Part shown: positions 34,663 to 47,451 of the stretch, in pieces
How the letters are laid out: each line of letters starts with the position of its first letter
Position numbering within the stretch: the stretch's first letter is position 1
Assembly: GCF_000376425.1 (NCBI RefSeq)
Contig: NZ_AQWL01000003.1
Coordinates: 57,457 to 121,456, forward strand
Direction: 5' to 3'
From: Thiobacillus denitrificans DSM 12475
Lineage (GTDB): Bacteria > Pseudomonadota > Gammaproteobacteria > Burkholderiales > Thiobacillaceae
DNA: 64,000 bases
The notes under the pieces: model-generated
Seen by the model: the letters and a program-made list of their open reading frames with translations, nothing else
The model's database searches: none
Told to the model about the DNA's origin: nothing
Program-made: the position numbers and the translations under genes

Positions 34663-36464
34663 CAGACAGCGTGCTCCTCAGCCTCGGCCTGCTGCTGCAG
34701 CGCCCACATATGCGCATAGATGCCGTTCATTGCCAGCAGTTCGGGATGCCGGCCGCGCTCGACGATGCGCCCGTCTTCCATCACCAGGATCTCGTCGGCC
34801 TCGACCACGGTGGACAGGCGGTGCGCGATGATGAGGCTGGTGCGGCTGCGGGCGATTTCCAGCAGTTCGGCCTGGATTGCCTTTTCGGTCCTGGTGTCGA
34901 GCGCCGAGGTGGCTTCGTCGAGGACGAGGATGGCCGGATCCTTCAGCAGGGTGCGGGCGATCGCCACCCGCTGCTTCTCGCCGCCGGAGAGCTTGAGCCC
35001 GCGCTCGCCCACCACCGTATCCCAGCCCTGCGGCAGGCCTTCGATGAAATGCAGGATGTGCGCGGCGCGCGCGGCCTCGATCACTTCCTCGCGGCTGGCA
35101 TCCGGCCAGCCGTAGGCGATGTTGTAGTAGATGCTGTCGTTGAACAGCACGGTGTCCTGCGGCACCACGCCGATGGCGGCGCGCAGGCTGTCCTGGGTGA
35201 CGTGGCGGATGTCCTGGCCGTCGATGCTGATGCTGCCGGCACCGACATCGTAGAAGCGGAACAGCAGGCGCGCCAGCGTCGACTTGCCGGCGCCGCTGGA
35301 GCCCACCGCTGCCACCGTCCTGCCGGCGGGGATGGTGAAGCTGACGTCGTGCAGTATCGGCCGGTCGGCATTGTAGGCAAAGCTGACGCGATCGAATTTC
35401 ACCTCCCCCGCCACCACGTCGAGATCACGCGCGTCGGGCTTGTCCTCGACCTCGCGCGGACGCTCCATCAGCGCGAACATGCGCTCGACGTCGGTGATCG
35501 ACTCCTTGATCTGGCGGTACATCACGCCGAGAAAGCTGAGCGGCTGGAACATCTGCAGCAGGAAGGCGTTGACCATCACCAGGTCGCCCAGCGTCAGCGT
35601 GCCCTCGACCACGCCGGCGGCGGCGCGCAGCACCATCAGCGTGACGCCGATGGCGATGACGCCGGCCTGCGCGGTGTTGAGCAGACCCAGCGAGCGCTGC
35701 GACTTCAATGCCATGTCCTCCCACTCGACCAGGCTGCTATCGTACCGGCGGGCCTCGTATTTCTCGTTGCCGAAATACTTGACCGTCTCGTAGTTCAGCA
35801 GGCTGTCGATGGCGCGGCCATAGGCTTCCGAGTCGAGCGTGTTGGCGCGGCGCACGAACTGGGTGCGCCATTCGGTGATGGTGACGGTGAAGCCGATGTA
35901 GGCCGCCAGGGTGATCAGCGTCAGCACGCCAAAAACCCAGTCGAGCTTGACGAACAGGATGCCCGCGACCATCAGGATTTCGAGCACCGTCGGGGTGATG
36001 CGGAACAGCAGGTAGCCGACCAGGCTCGACAGCGCACGGGCGCCGCGCTCGATGTCGCGGGTGATGCCGCCGGTCTGCCGTTCGAGGTGAAAACGCAGCG
36101 ACAGCGCATGCAGGTGCTTGAACACCGCCATGCTGATGCGGCGCATCGCGCGCTGCGTGACCTTGGCGAAGATGACGTCGCGCAGGTCGGCGAAGGTGGT
36201 GCTGGCGAAGCGCAACACGCCATAGCCCATGATCAGCGCCAGGGGCAATACCAGCTCGGGGCGTGGCCGGTCGAGCGCGTCGATGATCTCCTTCAGCACC
36301 AGCGGCACCGCCACCGACGCCAGCTTGGCGCCGATCAGCAGCGCCAGCGCCAGCAGCACACGGCCGCGGAATTCCCATAGATAGGGGAACAGCCGGCCGA
36401 GGGAGCGCAGACTGGGATCGCCGGGCGGCGGCGGTGCGGTGTGGGAATGAACGGCGGGATGCAT
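34662..36464 (-). CDS. Atm1/HMT1-type ABC exporter (half-transporter)
   Basis: The protein has 600 residues with fused membrane and ATPase parts and works as a homodimer. Six membrane helices lie in about 30-320. The ATPase has Walker A GSSGAGKST (about 383-391), signature LSGGEKQR and Walker B ILVLDEATSALD. ETVKYFGNE (about 224-232) is the motif of Atm1-like exporters of glutathione-type or metal conjugates. Translation is coupled to the following transporter by a one-base overlap. Confidence 0.92.
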   Translation of the reverse strand: MHPAVHSHTAPPPPGDPSLRSLGRLFPYLWEFRGRVLLALALLIGAKLASVAVPLVLKEIIDALDRPRPELVLPLALIMGYGVLRFASTTFADLRDVIFAKVTQRAMRRISMAVFKHLHALSLRFHLERQTGGITRDIERGARALSSLVGYLLFRITPTVLEILMVAGILFVKLDWVFGVLTLITLAAYIGFTVTITEWRTQFVRRANTLDSEAYGRAIDSLLNYETVKYFGNEKYEARRYDSSLVEWEDMALKSQRSLGLLNTAQAGVIAIGVTLMVLRAAAGVVEGTLTLGDLVMVNAFLLQMFQPLSFLGVMYRQIKESITDVERMFALMERPREVEDKPDARDLDVVAGEVKFDRVSFAYNADRPILHDVSFTIPAGRTVAAVGSSGAGKSTLARLLFRFYDVGAGSISIDGQDIRHVTQDSLRAAIGVVPQDTVLFNDSIYYNIAYGWPDASREEVIEAARAAHILHFIEGLPQGWDTVVGERGLKLSGGEKQRVAIARTLLKDPAILVLDEATSALDTRTEKAIQAELLEIARSRTSLIIAHRLSTVVEADEILVMEDGRIVERGRHPELLAMNGIYAHMWALQQQAEAEEHAV

Positions 36465-36545
36465 CAGGTCGGTTAGAATCGTGGCTTGTTTTTCCCGATT
36501 TTACGTCCATGGGCGGCCAATTCCGCCCCGGGCGACTGAAATAGC

Positions 36546-36893
36546 ATGAAGCTCTACGGCATTCCCAACTGCTCCACCGTCAAAAAAGCGCGCGCCTGGC
36601 TGGCCGATCACGCGCATGACGCCCTCTTTCACGACTTCAGGAAACAGGGGGTCGATGCCGCCTGGTTGCACGAGGTCGTGGCGCAAACCGGATGGCAGGC
36701 GCTGGTCAATACGCGCGGCACCACCTGGCGCAAGCTGACGGATGCGGAAAAAGCCGCCGTCACTGACGAAACCAGCGCCATTGCCCTGATGCTGGCCCAG
36801 CCCAGCGTGATCAAGCGCCCGGTGCTGGAGCGAGATGGCAGTTATCATCTTGGGTTTACCGAAGAACACTACCAAGCCCTGTTTGGAGAATGA
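36546..36893 (+). CDS. ArsC/Spx-family protein (YffB-like)
   Basis: The protein has 115 residues with a thioredoxin-like fold. GIPNCSTVKKA (5-15) holds the single cysteine of the family, and VIKRPVLE (about 88-95) is the conserved C-terminal motif. A CxxC is absent. YffB-like members probably use glutathione, and arsenate reduction is not implied. It precedes dapE by six bases, an arrangement known from many proteobacteria. Confidence 0.9.
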   Translation: MKLYGIPNCSTVKKARAWLADHAHDALFHDFRKQGVDAAWLHEVVAQTGWQALVNTRGTTWRKLTDAEKAAVTDETSAIALMLAQPSVIKRPVLERDGSYHLGFTEEHYQALFGE

Positions 36894-38030
<1,137 letters not shown>

Positions 38031-38042
38031 AAACCTTGTTTC

Positions 38043-38059
38043 ATCCGCGCTTCGCGGAT
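38043..38059. repeat. Small hairpin between dapE and prmB
   Basis: ATCCGCG pairs with CGCGGAT across CTT, 12 bases after the dapE stop. It may be a minor RNA-stabilising element; no T-run follows. Confidence 0.35.
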
Positions 38060-38076
38060 AAGCATTCTGGATTGAA

Positions 38077-38973
38077 ATGAAACACTTCGACGACACCGAA
38101 TCCCTCATCACCGTGCGCGACTGGCTGCGCTTCGCGGTATCGCGCTTCAACGAGGCGGGACTGTTCTTCGGCCACGGCTCCGACAACGCCTTCGACGAGG
38201 CGGCGTACCTGATCCTTCACACTTTGCATCTGCCTCTCGACCGGCTCGATCCATTCCTCGATGCCAGCCTGACGCATGGTGAATCCGAACAGGTGCAGGC
38301 GGTGATCGAACGCCGCGTCAAGGAACGCATCCCTGCAGCCTATCTCACGCACGAAGCCTGGCTGGGCGGGTACCGCTTCCATGTCGACGAGCGCGTGATC
38401 GTGCCGCGCTCCTTCATCGCCGAGCTGCTGCACGAGCAATTGGCGCCGTGGGTCGAGGATCCGGATGCGGTGGGCAGCGTGCTCGATCTGTGTACCGGCT
38501 CCGGCTGCCTCGCCATCCTGGCGGCGCTGGCCTTTCCCGATTCCCGGATCGATGCCGTCGATTTATCCAGGGAGGCGCTGGACGTCGCCGCGAAGAATGT
38601 CGCCGATTACGGCCTGCAGGACCGCGTCGAGCTGATCGAGTCCGATCTGTTCGCGGCGCTGGACGGCCGCACTTACGACGTGATCATCAGCAATCCGCCC
38701 TACGTGAACGCCGAATCGGTCGCCGCGCTGCCGCCGGAATACCGGGCGGAACCCGCGCTGGCGCTCGGTTCCGGAGAAGACGGCCTGGACGCCACGCGGC
38801 AGATTCTGGCTCGGGCCCAATCCCATCTCAACCCCGGTGGCCTGCTGCTGGTGGAGATCGGCCACAACCGCGACGCCCTCGAAGCCGCCTACCCCGCCCT
38901 GCCCTTCACCTGGCTCGATACCGAACGCGGCGACCAGTTCGTGTTCATGCTGCGGCGCGAAGACCTTCGCTAG
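38077..38973 (+). CDS. prmB: Ribosomal protein L3 glutamine methyltransferase PrmB
   Basis: This enzyme methylates the glutamine of ribosomal protein uL3 with S-adenosylmethionine. The protein has 298 residues. An N-terminal helical region precedes the Rossmann domain with VLDLCTGSGCLAI (about 135-147) for SAM binding and the catalytic NPPYVNAESV (about 205-214). The PrmB/HemK pattern also shows in the segment PEYRAEPALALGSGEDGLD. It follows dapE in the same direction. Confidence 0.96.
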   Translation: MKHFDDTESLITVRDWLRFAVSRFNEAGLFFGHGSDNAFDEAAYLILHTLHLPLDRLDPFLDASLTHGESEQVQAVIERRVKERIPAAYLTHEAWLGGYRFHVDERVIVPRSFIAELLHEQLAPWVEDPDAVGSVLDLCTGSGCLAILAALAFPDSRIDAVDLSREALDVAAKNVADYGLQDRVELIESDLFAALDGRTYDVIISNPPYVNAESVAALPPEYRAEPALALGSGEDGLDATRQILARAQSHLNPGGLLLVEIGHNRDALEAAYPALPFTWLDTERGDQFVFMLRREDLR

Positions 38974-39003
38974 AAGACCCGCCAGCGGGGCAGGGCGAGC
39001 CCC

Positions 39004-39452
39004 CTACCTGCCCGTACGTGGCAGCTCGTCGGCGATGCGGCGGGCGAGTTGCTGCGCCGCCGCCGCGATGACCGCCGCGGCGTCCTCACCCGGATTGGTC
39101 GAGCCGATTTCGATTCCATACAGATCCAGCCGGGGCGGCAGACTGCCGAGTTCACGCGCCAGCGAGAGCGCGGCCAGCACGCCAAAACCGTGGCTGGACA
39201 GTCCGTGGCGATAGTCCGGCCAATCTTTCCGGTCGAAGCGCTGAATCCCACCCACCCGGCCACTGCCCTGCATCGCATCGATCAGAATGACCCAGGCCGC
39301 ATTCTCCAGCATGGGAATCAGGCTGGCACCGGGCCGATCCAGCTTGTCGATATCGATGTCATCAAGACCGCCGGCCAGCAAGGCATCGACGACCAGCCAG
39401 CCGGCCTGGTCGTCGCCCGACGGCGAACCGATGCCGAGGATGCGCACCCCGC

Positions 39453-39456
<4 letters not shown>
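39004..39456 (-). CDS. NiFe-hydrogenase maturation protease (HyaD/HycI type)
   Basis: This endopeptidase removes the C-terminal tail of the hydrogenase large subunit after nickel insertion. The protein has 150 residues. The N-terminus ILGIGSPSGDDQAGW (about 5-19) is the HyaD/HycI motif with a conserved acidic residue; the second acidic ligand lies in LIDAMQGSG, and SSHGFGV holds the conserved His. It is coupled to the large-subunit gene by a four-base overlap (ATGA), which makes the substrate obvious. Confidence 0.92.
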
Positions 39457-40746
<1,290 letters not shown>

Positions 40747-40754
<8 letters not shown>

Positions 40755-41538
40755 CGCGCGCCTCCCCTGCCTTGTTTGCCGCCGCCAGAAACGCCGGCGC
40801 CTGGCTGTTGATCGAGCGGAAGCGCCGGGCGACGGCGGGCGGATCGAGTCCCTGGCGGCCGAACTGCGCCGCCAGCGCGTCGGTGTTGGCGTTTTCCGCC
40901 GGGCCGTAGCAGCCGTAGCAGTCGCGCCCCAGACCTGGGCACAAGGCGCCGCAGCCGGCCCGCGTCACCGGCCCCATGCAGGGGATGCCACGGCTCACCA
41001 TCACGCAGCTGAGATCGCGCCGCTTGCATTCGCTGCACACCTTGTCGGCGTTGTCGCGCGGCGCCACCCCCAGCAGCAGGGAATTCACCACCGCCAGTAT
41101 CTGCGGACCGCTGACCGGGCAGCCCCACAGCTCGAAGTCCACCGCCACGTGGCTGGAAATCGGCGTCGAGCGTTCGAGGCTGGCGACCGCAGCGGGATGG
41201 CTGTAGATCTGCGCGGCCCATTGTGCGCCGTCGGCGCCGTTGCGCAGGGCCTGGATGCCGCCGGCAGTGGCACAGGCGCCGATGGCGATCAGCATGCGGC
41301 TGTGGCGGCGAATGCGCTGGATGCGTTCGAGGTCTGCCGGCGTCGACACGCTGCCTTCGACGAACGCAATGTCCACTTCGGCATCCGGGTCGAGCGGGCC
41401 GGCTTCGGCGAAGTGCACCAGCTCGACCCGTTCGGCCAGCGCGAGCAGATCCTCGCCGAGGTTGAGGAAGGCCAGCTGACAGCCATCGCAGGAGCTGAAC
41501 TTGTGCACCGCCACGCGCGGTCTTGTCGGCACGCGCAT
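40747..41538 (-). CDS. NiFe-hydrogenase small subunit, group 3b-type
   Basis: This subunit carries the iron-sulfur clusters that feed the NiFe site. The protein has 263 residues and no signal peptide, so it is cytoplasmic. The proximal cluster motif is SSCDGCQL (about 15-22), with GACATAGG (about 88-95) and WGCPVSGPQ following. A C-terminal group of cysteines (CSECKRRDLSC, then CGALCPGLGRDCYGCYG) is as in group 3b/3d enzymes. The ATG at 41538 overlaps the stop of the preceding gene by one base; longer in-frame reading is a shadow. Confidence 0.92.
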
Positions 41539-42368
41539 CAGAACCCCCGGTGCTCCAGCAAGGACTTGACTTGGCCCCAGTCGAACACCGGGCCATCGCG
41601 GCAGACGAAGGCTCCGCCAAACTGGCAATGGCCGCAGCGGCCGACCGCGCATTGCATGTTGCGTTCCATGCTCAGATGCAGGCGCGATTCGGGCAGGCCG
41701 CGCGCCAGCAGCTTTTCAGCCGCGGTCCGCATCATGCCTTCCGGCCCGCACATCATCGCCGCCGCGCGGCCGGGGTCGAACCGGGCCTGCTCTAACAGAT
41801 CCGTCACACGCCCGACATGCCAGGGCCACAGCGCCCCGCCCTGGCTCGCCGCAAGCAGCACCTGGGTATCCGGCAGCGTGGCCCAGCGGTCGTATTGCTC
41901 GCGCCAGATCAGATCCTCGGCATGTTTCACGCCTTGGATGACGACGAGCTTGCCGTAGCGTTCGCGGCGCCTGAGGAGGTAATGGATGACAGAGACGACC
42001 GGCGCGCAGCCGAGCCCACCGGTCACCAGCACGACGTCGCGCCCTTCCATTTCCTGCAACGGCCAGCCGCGCCCGTACGGTCCACGCAGCCCCAGGCTGT
42101 CGCCCGGCCGCAGCGCCGCCAGCCCCCGGGTGACGCGTCCCAGGGCGCGGATGGTGTGGCCGATGCCGTCGCGTTCTTGCGGATCGGACATGATCGAGAT
42201 CGGCACCTCGCCCACCCCAGGCAGATACAGCATGTTGAACTGGCCGGACGCAAACCGGTAGGCCGCCTGCGCCGCCGCATCGCGCAGGCGCAGCTGCAAG
42301 GTGAAGATGGTGGGCGACTCCTGCGTGCGTTTCGCCACGATGGCTTCGAGCGGCTGGCGTGCGGTCAT
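41538..42368 (-). CDS. Hydrogenase diaphorase subunit (FAD/NAD(P)-binding, HydG-like)
   Basis: The protein has 276 residues. It is a ferredoxin-reductase-type flavoprotein: an FAD-binding barrel (FNMLYLPGVGEVPISI, about 54-69; GLRGPYGRGWP, about 108-118), then an NAD(P)-binding part (VVLVTGGLGCAPV, about 127-139). A C-terminal cysteine group with MQCAVGRCGHCQFGG for a [2Fe-2S] cluster follows. It passes electrons between NAD(P)H and the hydrogenase. The start overlaps the stop of the next-upstream gene (ATGA). Confidence 0.9.
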   Translation of the reverse strand: MTARQPLEAIVAKRTQESPTIFTLQLRLRDAAAQAAYRFASGQFNMLYLPGVGEVPISIMSDPQERDGIGHTIRALGRVTRGLAALRPGDSLGLRGPYGRGWPLQEMEGRDVVLVTGGLGCAPVVSVIHYLLRRRERYGKLVVIQGVKHAEDLIWREQYDRWATLPDTQVLLAASQGGALWPWHVGRVTDLLEQARFDPGRAAAMMCGPEGMMRTAAEKLLARGLPESRLHLSMERNMQCAVGRCGHCQFGGAFVCRDGPVFDWGQVKSLLEHRGF

Positions 42369-43486
42369 GGCCGCTCCCGGTCTCCGGCCAGCACGGCGGC
42401 TTCCGCGGTGAGGTCGATTTCCGCCGGGCACCAGGCGATGCAGCGCCCGCAGCCAACGCAGCCGCTGCGTCCGTACTGGTCGTGCCAGGTGGCGAGCTTG
42501 TGGATCAGCCATTGGCGGTAACGGCTGCGGATATCGGGCCGCACATTGAAGCCGTGCAGATGGCCATGGCTCTCGCCAAAGCAGGAATCCCATATCCGCA
42601 CATGCTCGCTTGCCTGGCCGTTCAGCGCAGGCTCGTCCATCTCGGCATGGCAGAAACAGGTCGGACACACCGCGGTGCAATTGCCGCAGGCGAGGCAGCG
42701 TGTCGCGACCTCGTCCCACTGCGGATGTTCCAGCCGGCTCATCAGCACATCGCGCAGAGTGCGGCCGGGCAGGCTGCGCGTCTGGCTGGCCGCTGCCGCC
42801 TGTCCTTGTTGTCGTGCCGCGGCAATCTGCCGCGGGGATGCGGGCGGCAGATTCAGCGTGTTCAGCAACGCTGCCCCCTTCCGGCTTCCCGCCGTTGCGA
42901 CGAAGCCGTCAGTCAGTTCCGCCAGCGCGATGTCGTAGCCGGCGGCCGGGGTCGGGCCGTCGCCGGTGGACGCGCAAAAACAGGTGGATGCCGGCTCGGC
43001 GCATTGCACCGCCACCAGGAACAGTTGCTCACGGCGCTGCGCGTAATGGGTGTCGGGCTGGTCGCCTTGCAGGAAATGGGCGTCCTGCAAGGCCAGCGCG
43101 GCAAGGTCGCAGGCGCGCACACCGATCAGCGCCAGCATCGGGGCGGGCGGCGCCACGGCCATGAAGTGCAGCCGGCCCTGCTCGTCCCGCTGCGCCCGCC
43201 ACAGCGATTCGCGGGGCGCGAACAGATGCGGCTTGATCGCCTGCGGCCCGTTCGCCCAGGCGAAATAGCGCTGCTGCGGGTCCTGCTGCAACCGGTAGCG
43301 CCCCGGCGCCTGCCCGGCCTGCAGGCCGCGCGGCAACGCATCGGGCGCTGCGAGTTCGCGCATGACGATGGCGCCGTTTTCCACCGCCGGACCGAGGCAG
43401 CGATAGTCCTGTTCCATGAGCCTCGCCACCAGCATGCTCAACTGGGCGAGAGGCAAAAAACCGGCGTCTTCAGGTGGGGCGGGCAT
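42365..43486 (-). CDS. Hydrogenase iron-sulfur subunit (HydB-like)
   Basis: The protein has 373 residues and leads the hydrogenase operon. The C-terminal half has two [4Fe-4S] groups: CLACGNCTAVCPTCFCH (about 261-277) and CVGCGRCIAWCPAEI (about 340-354). The N-terminal half has a non-cluster domain with GVRACDLAAL, as in anaerobic sulfite reductase A and HydB. It links the diaphorase to the small subunit. It is divergent from the membrane-protein gene at 43640. Confidence 0.9.
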   Translation of the reverse strand: MPAPPEDAGFLPLAQLSMLVARLMEQDYRCLGPAVENGAIVMRELAAPDALPRGLQAGQAPGRYRLQQDPQQRYFAWANGPQAIKPHLFAPRESLWRAQRDEQGRLHFMAVAPPAPMLALIGVRACDLAALALQDAHFLQGDQPDTHYAQRREQLFLVAVQCAEPASTCFCASTGDGPTPAAGYDIALAELTDGFVATAGSRKGAALLNTLNLPPASPRQIAAARQQGQAAAASQTRSLPGRTLRDVLMSRLEHPQWDEVATRCLACGNCTAVCPTCFCHAEMDEPALNGQASEHVRIWDSCFGESHGHLHGFNVRPDIRSRYRQWLIHKLATWHDQYGRSGCVGCGRCIAWCPAEIDLTAEAAVLAGDRERP

Positions 43487-43601
43487 AGGCTACGGTACAA
43501 AATGTTTTCTACAGTGTATGCAGAAAGCCCCGGACGGAACAGGCCATTTACCTTGCCCATCCCCAGCCATCGAGCATAAAAAGCCATTGCGAACCGTTCG
43601 C

Positions 43602-43607
43602 TATAAT
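43602..43607 (+). promoter_or_regulatory. -10 element of the mechanosensitive-channel-like gene
   Basis: TATAAT matches the sigma-70 -10 consensus fully. No good -35 was found 16-18 bases before it. Transcription would start near 43614, giving a very short leader before the gene at 43640. Confidence 0.5.
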
Positions 43608-43639
43608 GCGCCTTTAATGTAGTAATGGAGGAGAACCCC

Positions 43640-44305
43640 ATGCAGCAGCAACTCGATGTGTTCGTCGCATCCCTGACTTCTTTCTGGACGCAAATGGCGG
43701 GGTTCGTGCCGCAGCTGCTGGCAGCCATGCTGCTGCTGTTCGTCGGCTGGCTGCTTGCCAATCTGGTGCGCACCGGTGTCATGAAACTGCTCGACGTGCT
43801 GCGCTTCGACAGCCTTTCGGAAAAAACCGGCATCGAAGCCTTCCTCAAGCAGGGCAGCCTGGAGGTCTCGCTGTCACGCCTGCTGGCCAAGCTGGCTTAC
43901 TGGGTCATCATCTTCATCGTCATCGTCACCGTGGCCAACAGTCTCGGCCTGCACATGGTGGCCGACCTGTTCAACAAGATCGTGCTCTATATCCCCAACA
44001 TCATCGTCGCCATCCTGGTGCTGGTGTTCGGCGTGCTGGTGGCGCGCTTCATCAACCGCCTGGTGTTCGCCTATCTCAACAACATCGGCGTGCAGGGCGC
44101 GCTCACCATCAGCACGCTGTCGGAATACGGCGTCATCATCTTCGTGGTGTTCGTGGCGCTGGAACAGCTGGCGATCGGCACCACCCTGCTCACCGCCGCG
44201 TTCCAGATCGGCTTCGGCGCGATTGGCCTGGCGCTGGCCCTGGCGTTCGGCCTGGGCGGCCGCGAATGGGCGGCCGGGGTGATCAAGAAGCTGACCGAGA
44301 AGTAA
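43640..44305 (+). CDS. Mechanosensitive-channel-like membrane protein (TM-helix repeat)
   Basis: The protein has 221 residues with five membrane segments (about 22-43, 80-97, 107-130, 152-173, 178-200). It belongs to the family whose TM-helix repeats end in GLALALAFGLGGREWAAGVI, similar to the pore helix of small mechanosensitive channels, but it lacks the large cytoplasmic domain of MscS. An ATG at 43625 is not chosen because GGAGGAG directly follows it as ribosome binding site for the ATG at 43640. No substrate is known. Confidence 0.82.
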   Translation: MQQQLDVFVASLTSFWTQMAGFVPQLLAAMLLLFVGWLLANLVRTGVMKLLDVLRFDSLSEKTGIEAFLKQGSLEVSLSRLLAKLAYWVIIFIVIVTVANSLGLHMVADLFNKIVLYIPNIIVAILVLVFGVLVARFINRLVFAYLNNIGVQGALTISTLSEYGVIIFVVFVALEQLAIGTTLLTAAFQIGFGAIGLALALAFGLGGREWAAGVIKKLTEK

Positions 44306-44541
44306 TCCTGCCGCCTGCTCGCGTTGCGGCTGACCCGCACCATGGTGGTTTTCAGCATCAGTCAGCGGCGCGGCGTCACCGCAGCATGAAAAACCAGGCC
44401 TGGCCGAAGGCCAGGGCCAGCGCCAGCCAGATCCCCGCCTTGGCCGGCTCCGGCGTGGGGCTTGATATATATCGTGGAAGATCGATGATGTGCATCCGCA
44501 CAGTTCGATATCCGTTCCTCAACCCTGCTAAGCCTGACGCC

Positions 44542-44949
44542 ATGACCAAGCCTGAAAATTCCCTTACCCAAGAACAGATCACGCACTTCGCACGACGGAT
44601 CGACGCGCGCAAAAATCTCTTGCTCGATGAAATCAGGCAGGTGCTCGCGCGTTCCAGCAACGAGCACCAGGCCGATCTCATAGGCGGAGCGGGTGATTCC
44701 GGCGATGTGGCGGCCGCGTCCCTGCTGCGCGACATCACCGAGGCCGAGATCATCCGCGACGTGGGAGAGGTGCGCGACATCGTTGCGGCGGAGCAGCGCC
44801 TCGCAGCCGGGGAGTATGGCGTCTGCATCGACTGCGGATCCGCCATCCGCTACAAACGGTTGGATGCGTATCCGACCGCCAAGCGCTGCCTTGCGTGCCA
44901 GGAACGCCGCGAAAAATTACAGGCGCCTTCGCCCTACACGGGCCGCTGA
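44542..44949 (+). CDS. DksA/TraR-family zinc-finger protein
   Basis: The protein has 135 residues. The C-terminus holds the four-cysteine zinc finger CIDCGSAIRY ... KRCLACQERR (about 102-129) in the C-x2-C-x17-C-x2-C layout of the family, and an N-terminal coiled-coil part precedes it. It lacks the DKASE-type acidic tip of classical DksA, so direct action on RNA polymerase with ppGpp is uncertain. No operon partner is close by. Confidence 0.85.
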   Translation: MTKPENSLTQEQITHFARRIDARKNLLLDEIRQVLARSSNEHQADLIGGAGDSGDVAAASLLRDITEAEIIRDVGEVRDIVAAEQRLAAGEYGVCIDCGSAIRYKRLDAYPTAKRCLACQERREKLQAPSPYTGR

Positions 44950-45081
44950 CGGCAAGTCTCGTACACAAATGAAAGCGAACGGCAGCGCGATTTCACGGTG
45001 GCTGCGCGCCGGCTCGATGAGCGACGAGGGAAAACCCGCGAAGAACGGAAGGTGCAATGCAGGGGCAGAACGTCGGCCGCT

Positions 45082-45972
45082 TCAGCGCATGCGCGGCTTG
45101 CGGGTGTGCTTGTCCGGCACGCCGCGCGTCTGACGGCGCGGGCTCGGCGTCATTTCCGCCCATTCCAGCACGCGCGCCACCAGGTCGTCGTCGAGTTCCG
45201 TCTTCTGCCCGCGGCGCAACTGCGGCGGCAGCGCGATCGGACCGAAGCGAATGCGAGTAAGCCGCGACACCGTCAGGCCGAAATGCTCGAACAGCCGCCG
45301 CACCTCGCGCTTGCGGCCTTCCTTGATCACCACGCGATACCAGCGGTTGGCGCCCTCGCCGCCGGCGGCGAAGCAGCTTTGCAGCTGCGCCGGGCCGTCG
45401 TCGAGCTCCACCCCGGCCAGCAACTGCGCGATCATGTCTTCGCTCAGTTCGCCCAGTACCCGCACCGCGTATTCGCGCTCGACTTCAAAGCGCGGGTGCA
45501 TCAGCTTGTTGGCCAGTTCGCCCGAGGTGGTGAAGATCATCAGGCCGTCGGTGTTGTAGTCGAGCCGGCCGATGGCGATCCACTTGGCGCCGCGCAGCCT
45601 GGGCAGCGCGTCGAACACGGTAGCGCGGCCCTTGGGGTCGTCGCGGCTGACGATCTCGCCTTCCGACTTGTGGTAGATCAGGATGCGCGTGCGCTTGTCC
45701 TCGAAGCGCAGGTACACGCGGCGGCCGCTGACCTTGACCACGTCGCGCGGTCCGACCTTGCTGCCGATGGTGGCGGTCTCGCCGTTGACCTGCACCCGGC
45801 CCTCGGCGATCCATTCCTCCATTTCGCGGCGCGAGCCGAGGCCGGCCGAGGCCAGCGCCTTTTGCAGGCGCTCGCCGGGGGCTTCGGGCGCGGTGGCCTG
45901 CTGTAAACGGCTCGCGGCGCGCCCCATGGGGGCGGTAGGCGAACGGCGGATGGGGGATGGGCGAGTGGCCAT
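45082..45972 (-). CDS. rluB: 23S rRNA pseudouridine synthase RluB
   Basis: This enzyme makes a pseudouridine in 23S rRNA (position 2605 in E. coli). The protein has 296 residues. An N-terminal S4-like RNA-binding domain (RLQKALASAGLGSRREME, about 35-52) precedes the catalytic motif GRLDYNTDGLMIFT (about 134-147) and RKREVRRLFEHFGL. The last 30 residues are basic. The ATG at 45972 is preferred over the TTG two codons earlier, which overlaps the scpB stop. Confidence 0.94.
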   Translation of the reverse strand: MATRPSPIRRSPTAPMGRAASRLQQATAPEAPGERLQKALASAGLGSRREMEEWIAEGRVQVNGETATIGSKVGPRDVVKVSGRRVYLRFEDKRTRILIYHKSEGEIVSRDDPKGRATVFDALPRLRGAKWIAIGRLDYNTDGLMIFTTSGELANKLMHPRFEVEREYAVRVLGELSEDMIAQLLAGVELDDGPAQLQSCFAAGGEGANRWYRVVIKEGRKREVRRLFEHFGLTVSRLTRIRFGPIALPPQLRRGQKTELDDDLVARVLEWAEMTPSPRRQTRGVPDKHTRKPRMR

Positions 45973-45974
45973 AA

Positions 45975-46617
<643 letters not shown>

Positions 46618-46637
<20 letters not shown>

Positions 46638-47451
46638 GCAGCTTCACGTAGATGGGGGCGAACGGCTCGGCCTGCGTCACGTCGAGCAGGGTTTCCTTGG
46701 TCAGTTCCAGCATCGCGAGGAAGGTGACCACGAGTTCATGCACGGTCGACGATTCCGGGAACAAGTCCTTGAATTCCATGAACTCACCCGGCGTCAGCCG
46801 CTTCAGGATGCGGCTCATGTGCTCGCGGATCGACAGTTCCTGGCGGCCGATGCGGTGGTGGGTGCGGTTTTTGGCGCGCGACAGGATCGCCAGCCAGGCG
46901 GCGGCGAGTTCCTCCGGATGCAGACTGGGCAGACGCTTTGCCGCCGCTGGCAGGAAGACGCTGACCGTGTCGAAGTCGCGTCCGGCCTGCGGCAGCGCGT
47001 CGAGATGCTGGCCGGCGAGTTTCATCTGCTCGTATTCCAGCAGGCGACGCACCAGCTCGGCGCGCGGGTCCTCGCCCTCGCCGGCCTCCTCGGCCTGCTC
47101 GCGGCGCGGCAGCAGCATGCGCGACTTGATGTCGATCAGCATCGCCGCCATCAAGAGGTATTCTGCCGCCAGTTCCAGCCGCGTCGCGCGCGCCGCTTCC
47201 ACATAGGCCATGTACTGTTTGGTCAGTGCCGCCATCGGAATGTCGAGCACGTCGAGGTTCTGCTTGCGAATCAGGTACAGCAGCAGGTCGAGCGGGCCCT
47301 CGAAGGCTTCGAGAAAGACTTCGAGCGCGTCAGGCGGAATGTAGAGATCCTGCGGCAGCTCGGTCAACAGCTCGCCGCGCACCTTGATGACGGGTGCGGC
47401 GGGCGCGGCTTCGGCGGGATCGAGGAGCGCGGCTTCGGTCATGGCGGGCAT
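46618..47451 (-). CDS. scpA: Segregation and condensation protein ScpA
   Basis: ScpA is the kleisin subunit that bridges SMC heads. The protein has 277 residues. The N-terminal domain has [23 protein letters not shown] (about 49-71), the ScpA signature, and the C-terminal winged helix follows after a variable linker. The C-terminal end overlaps scpB. A second start at 47442 (MTEA) is possible; no strong ribosome binding site decides it. Confidence 0.95.
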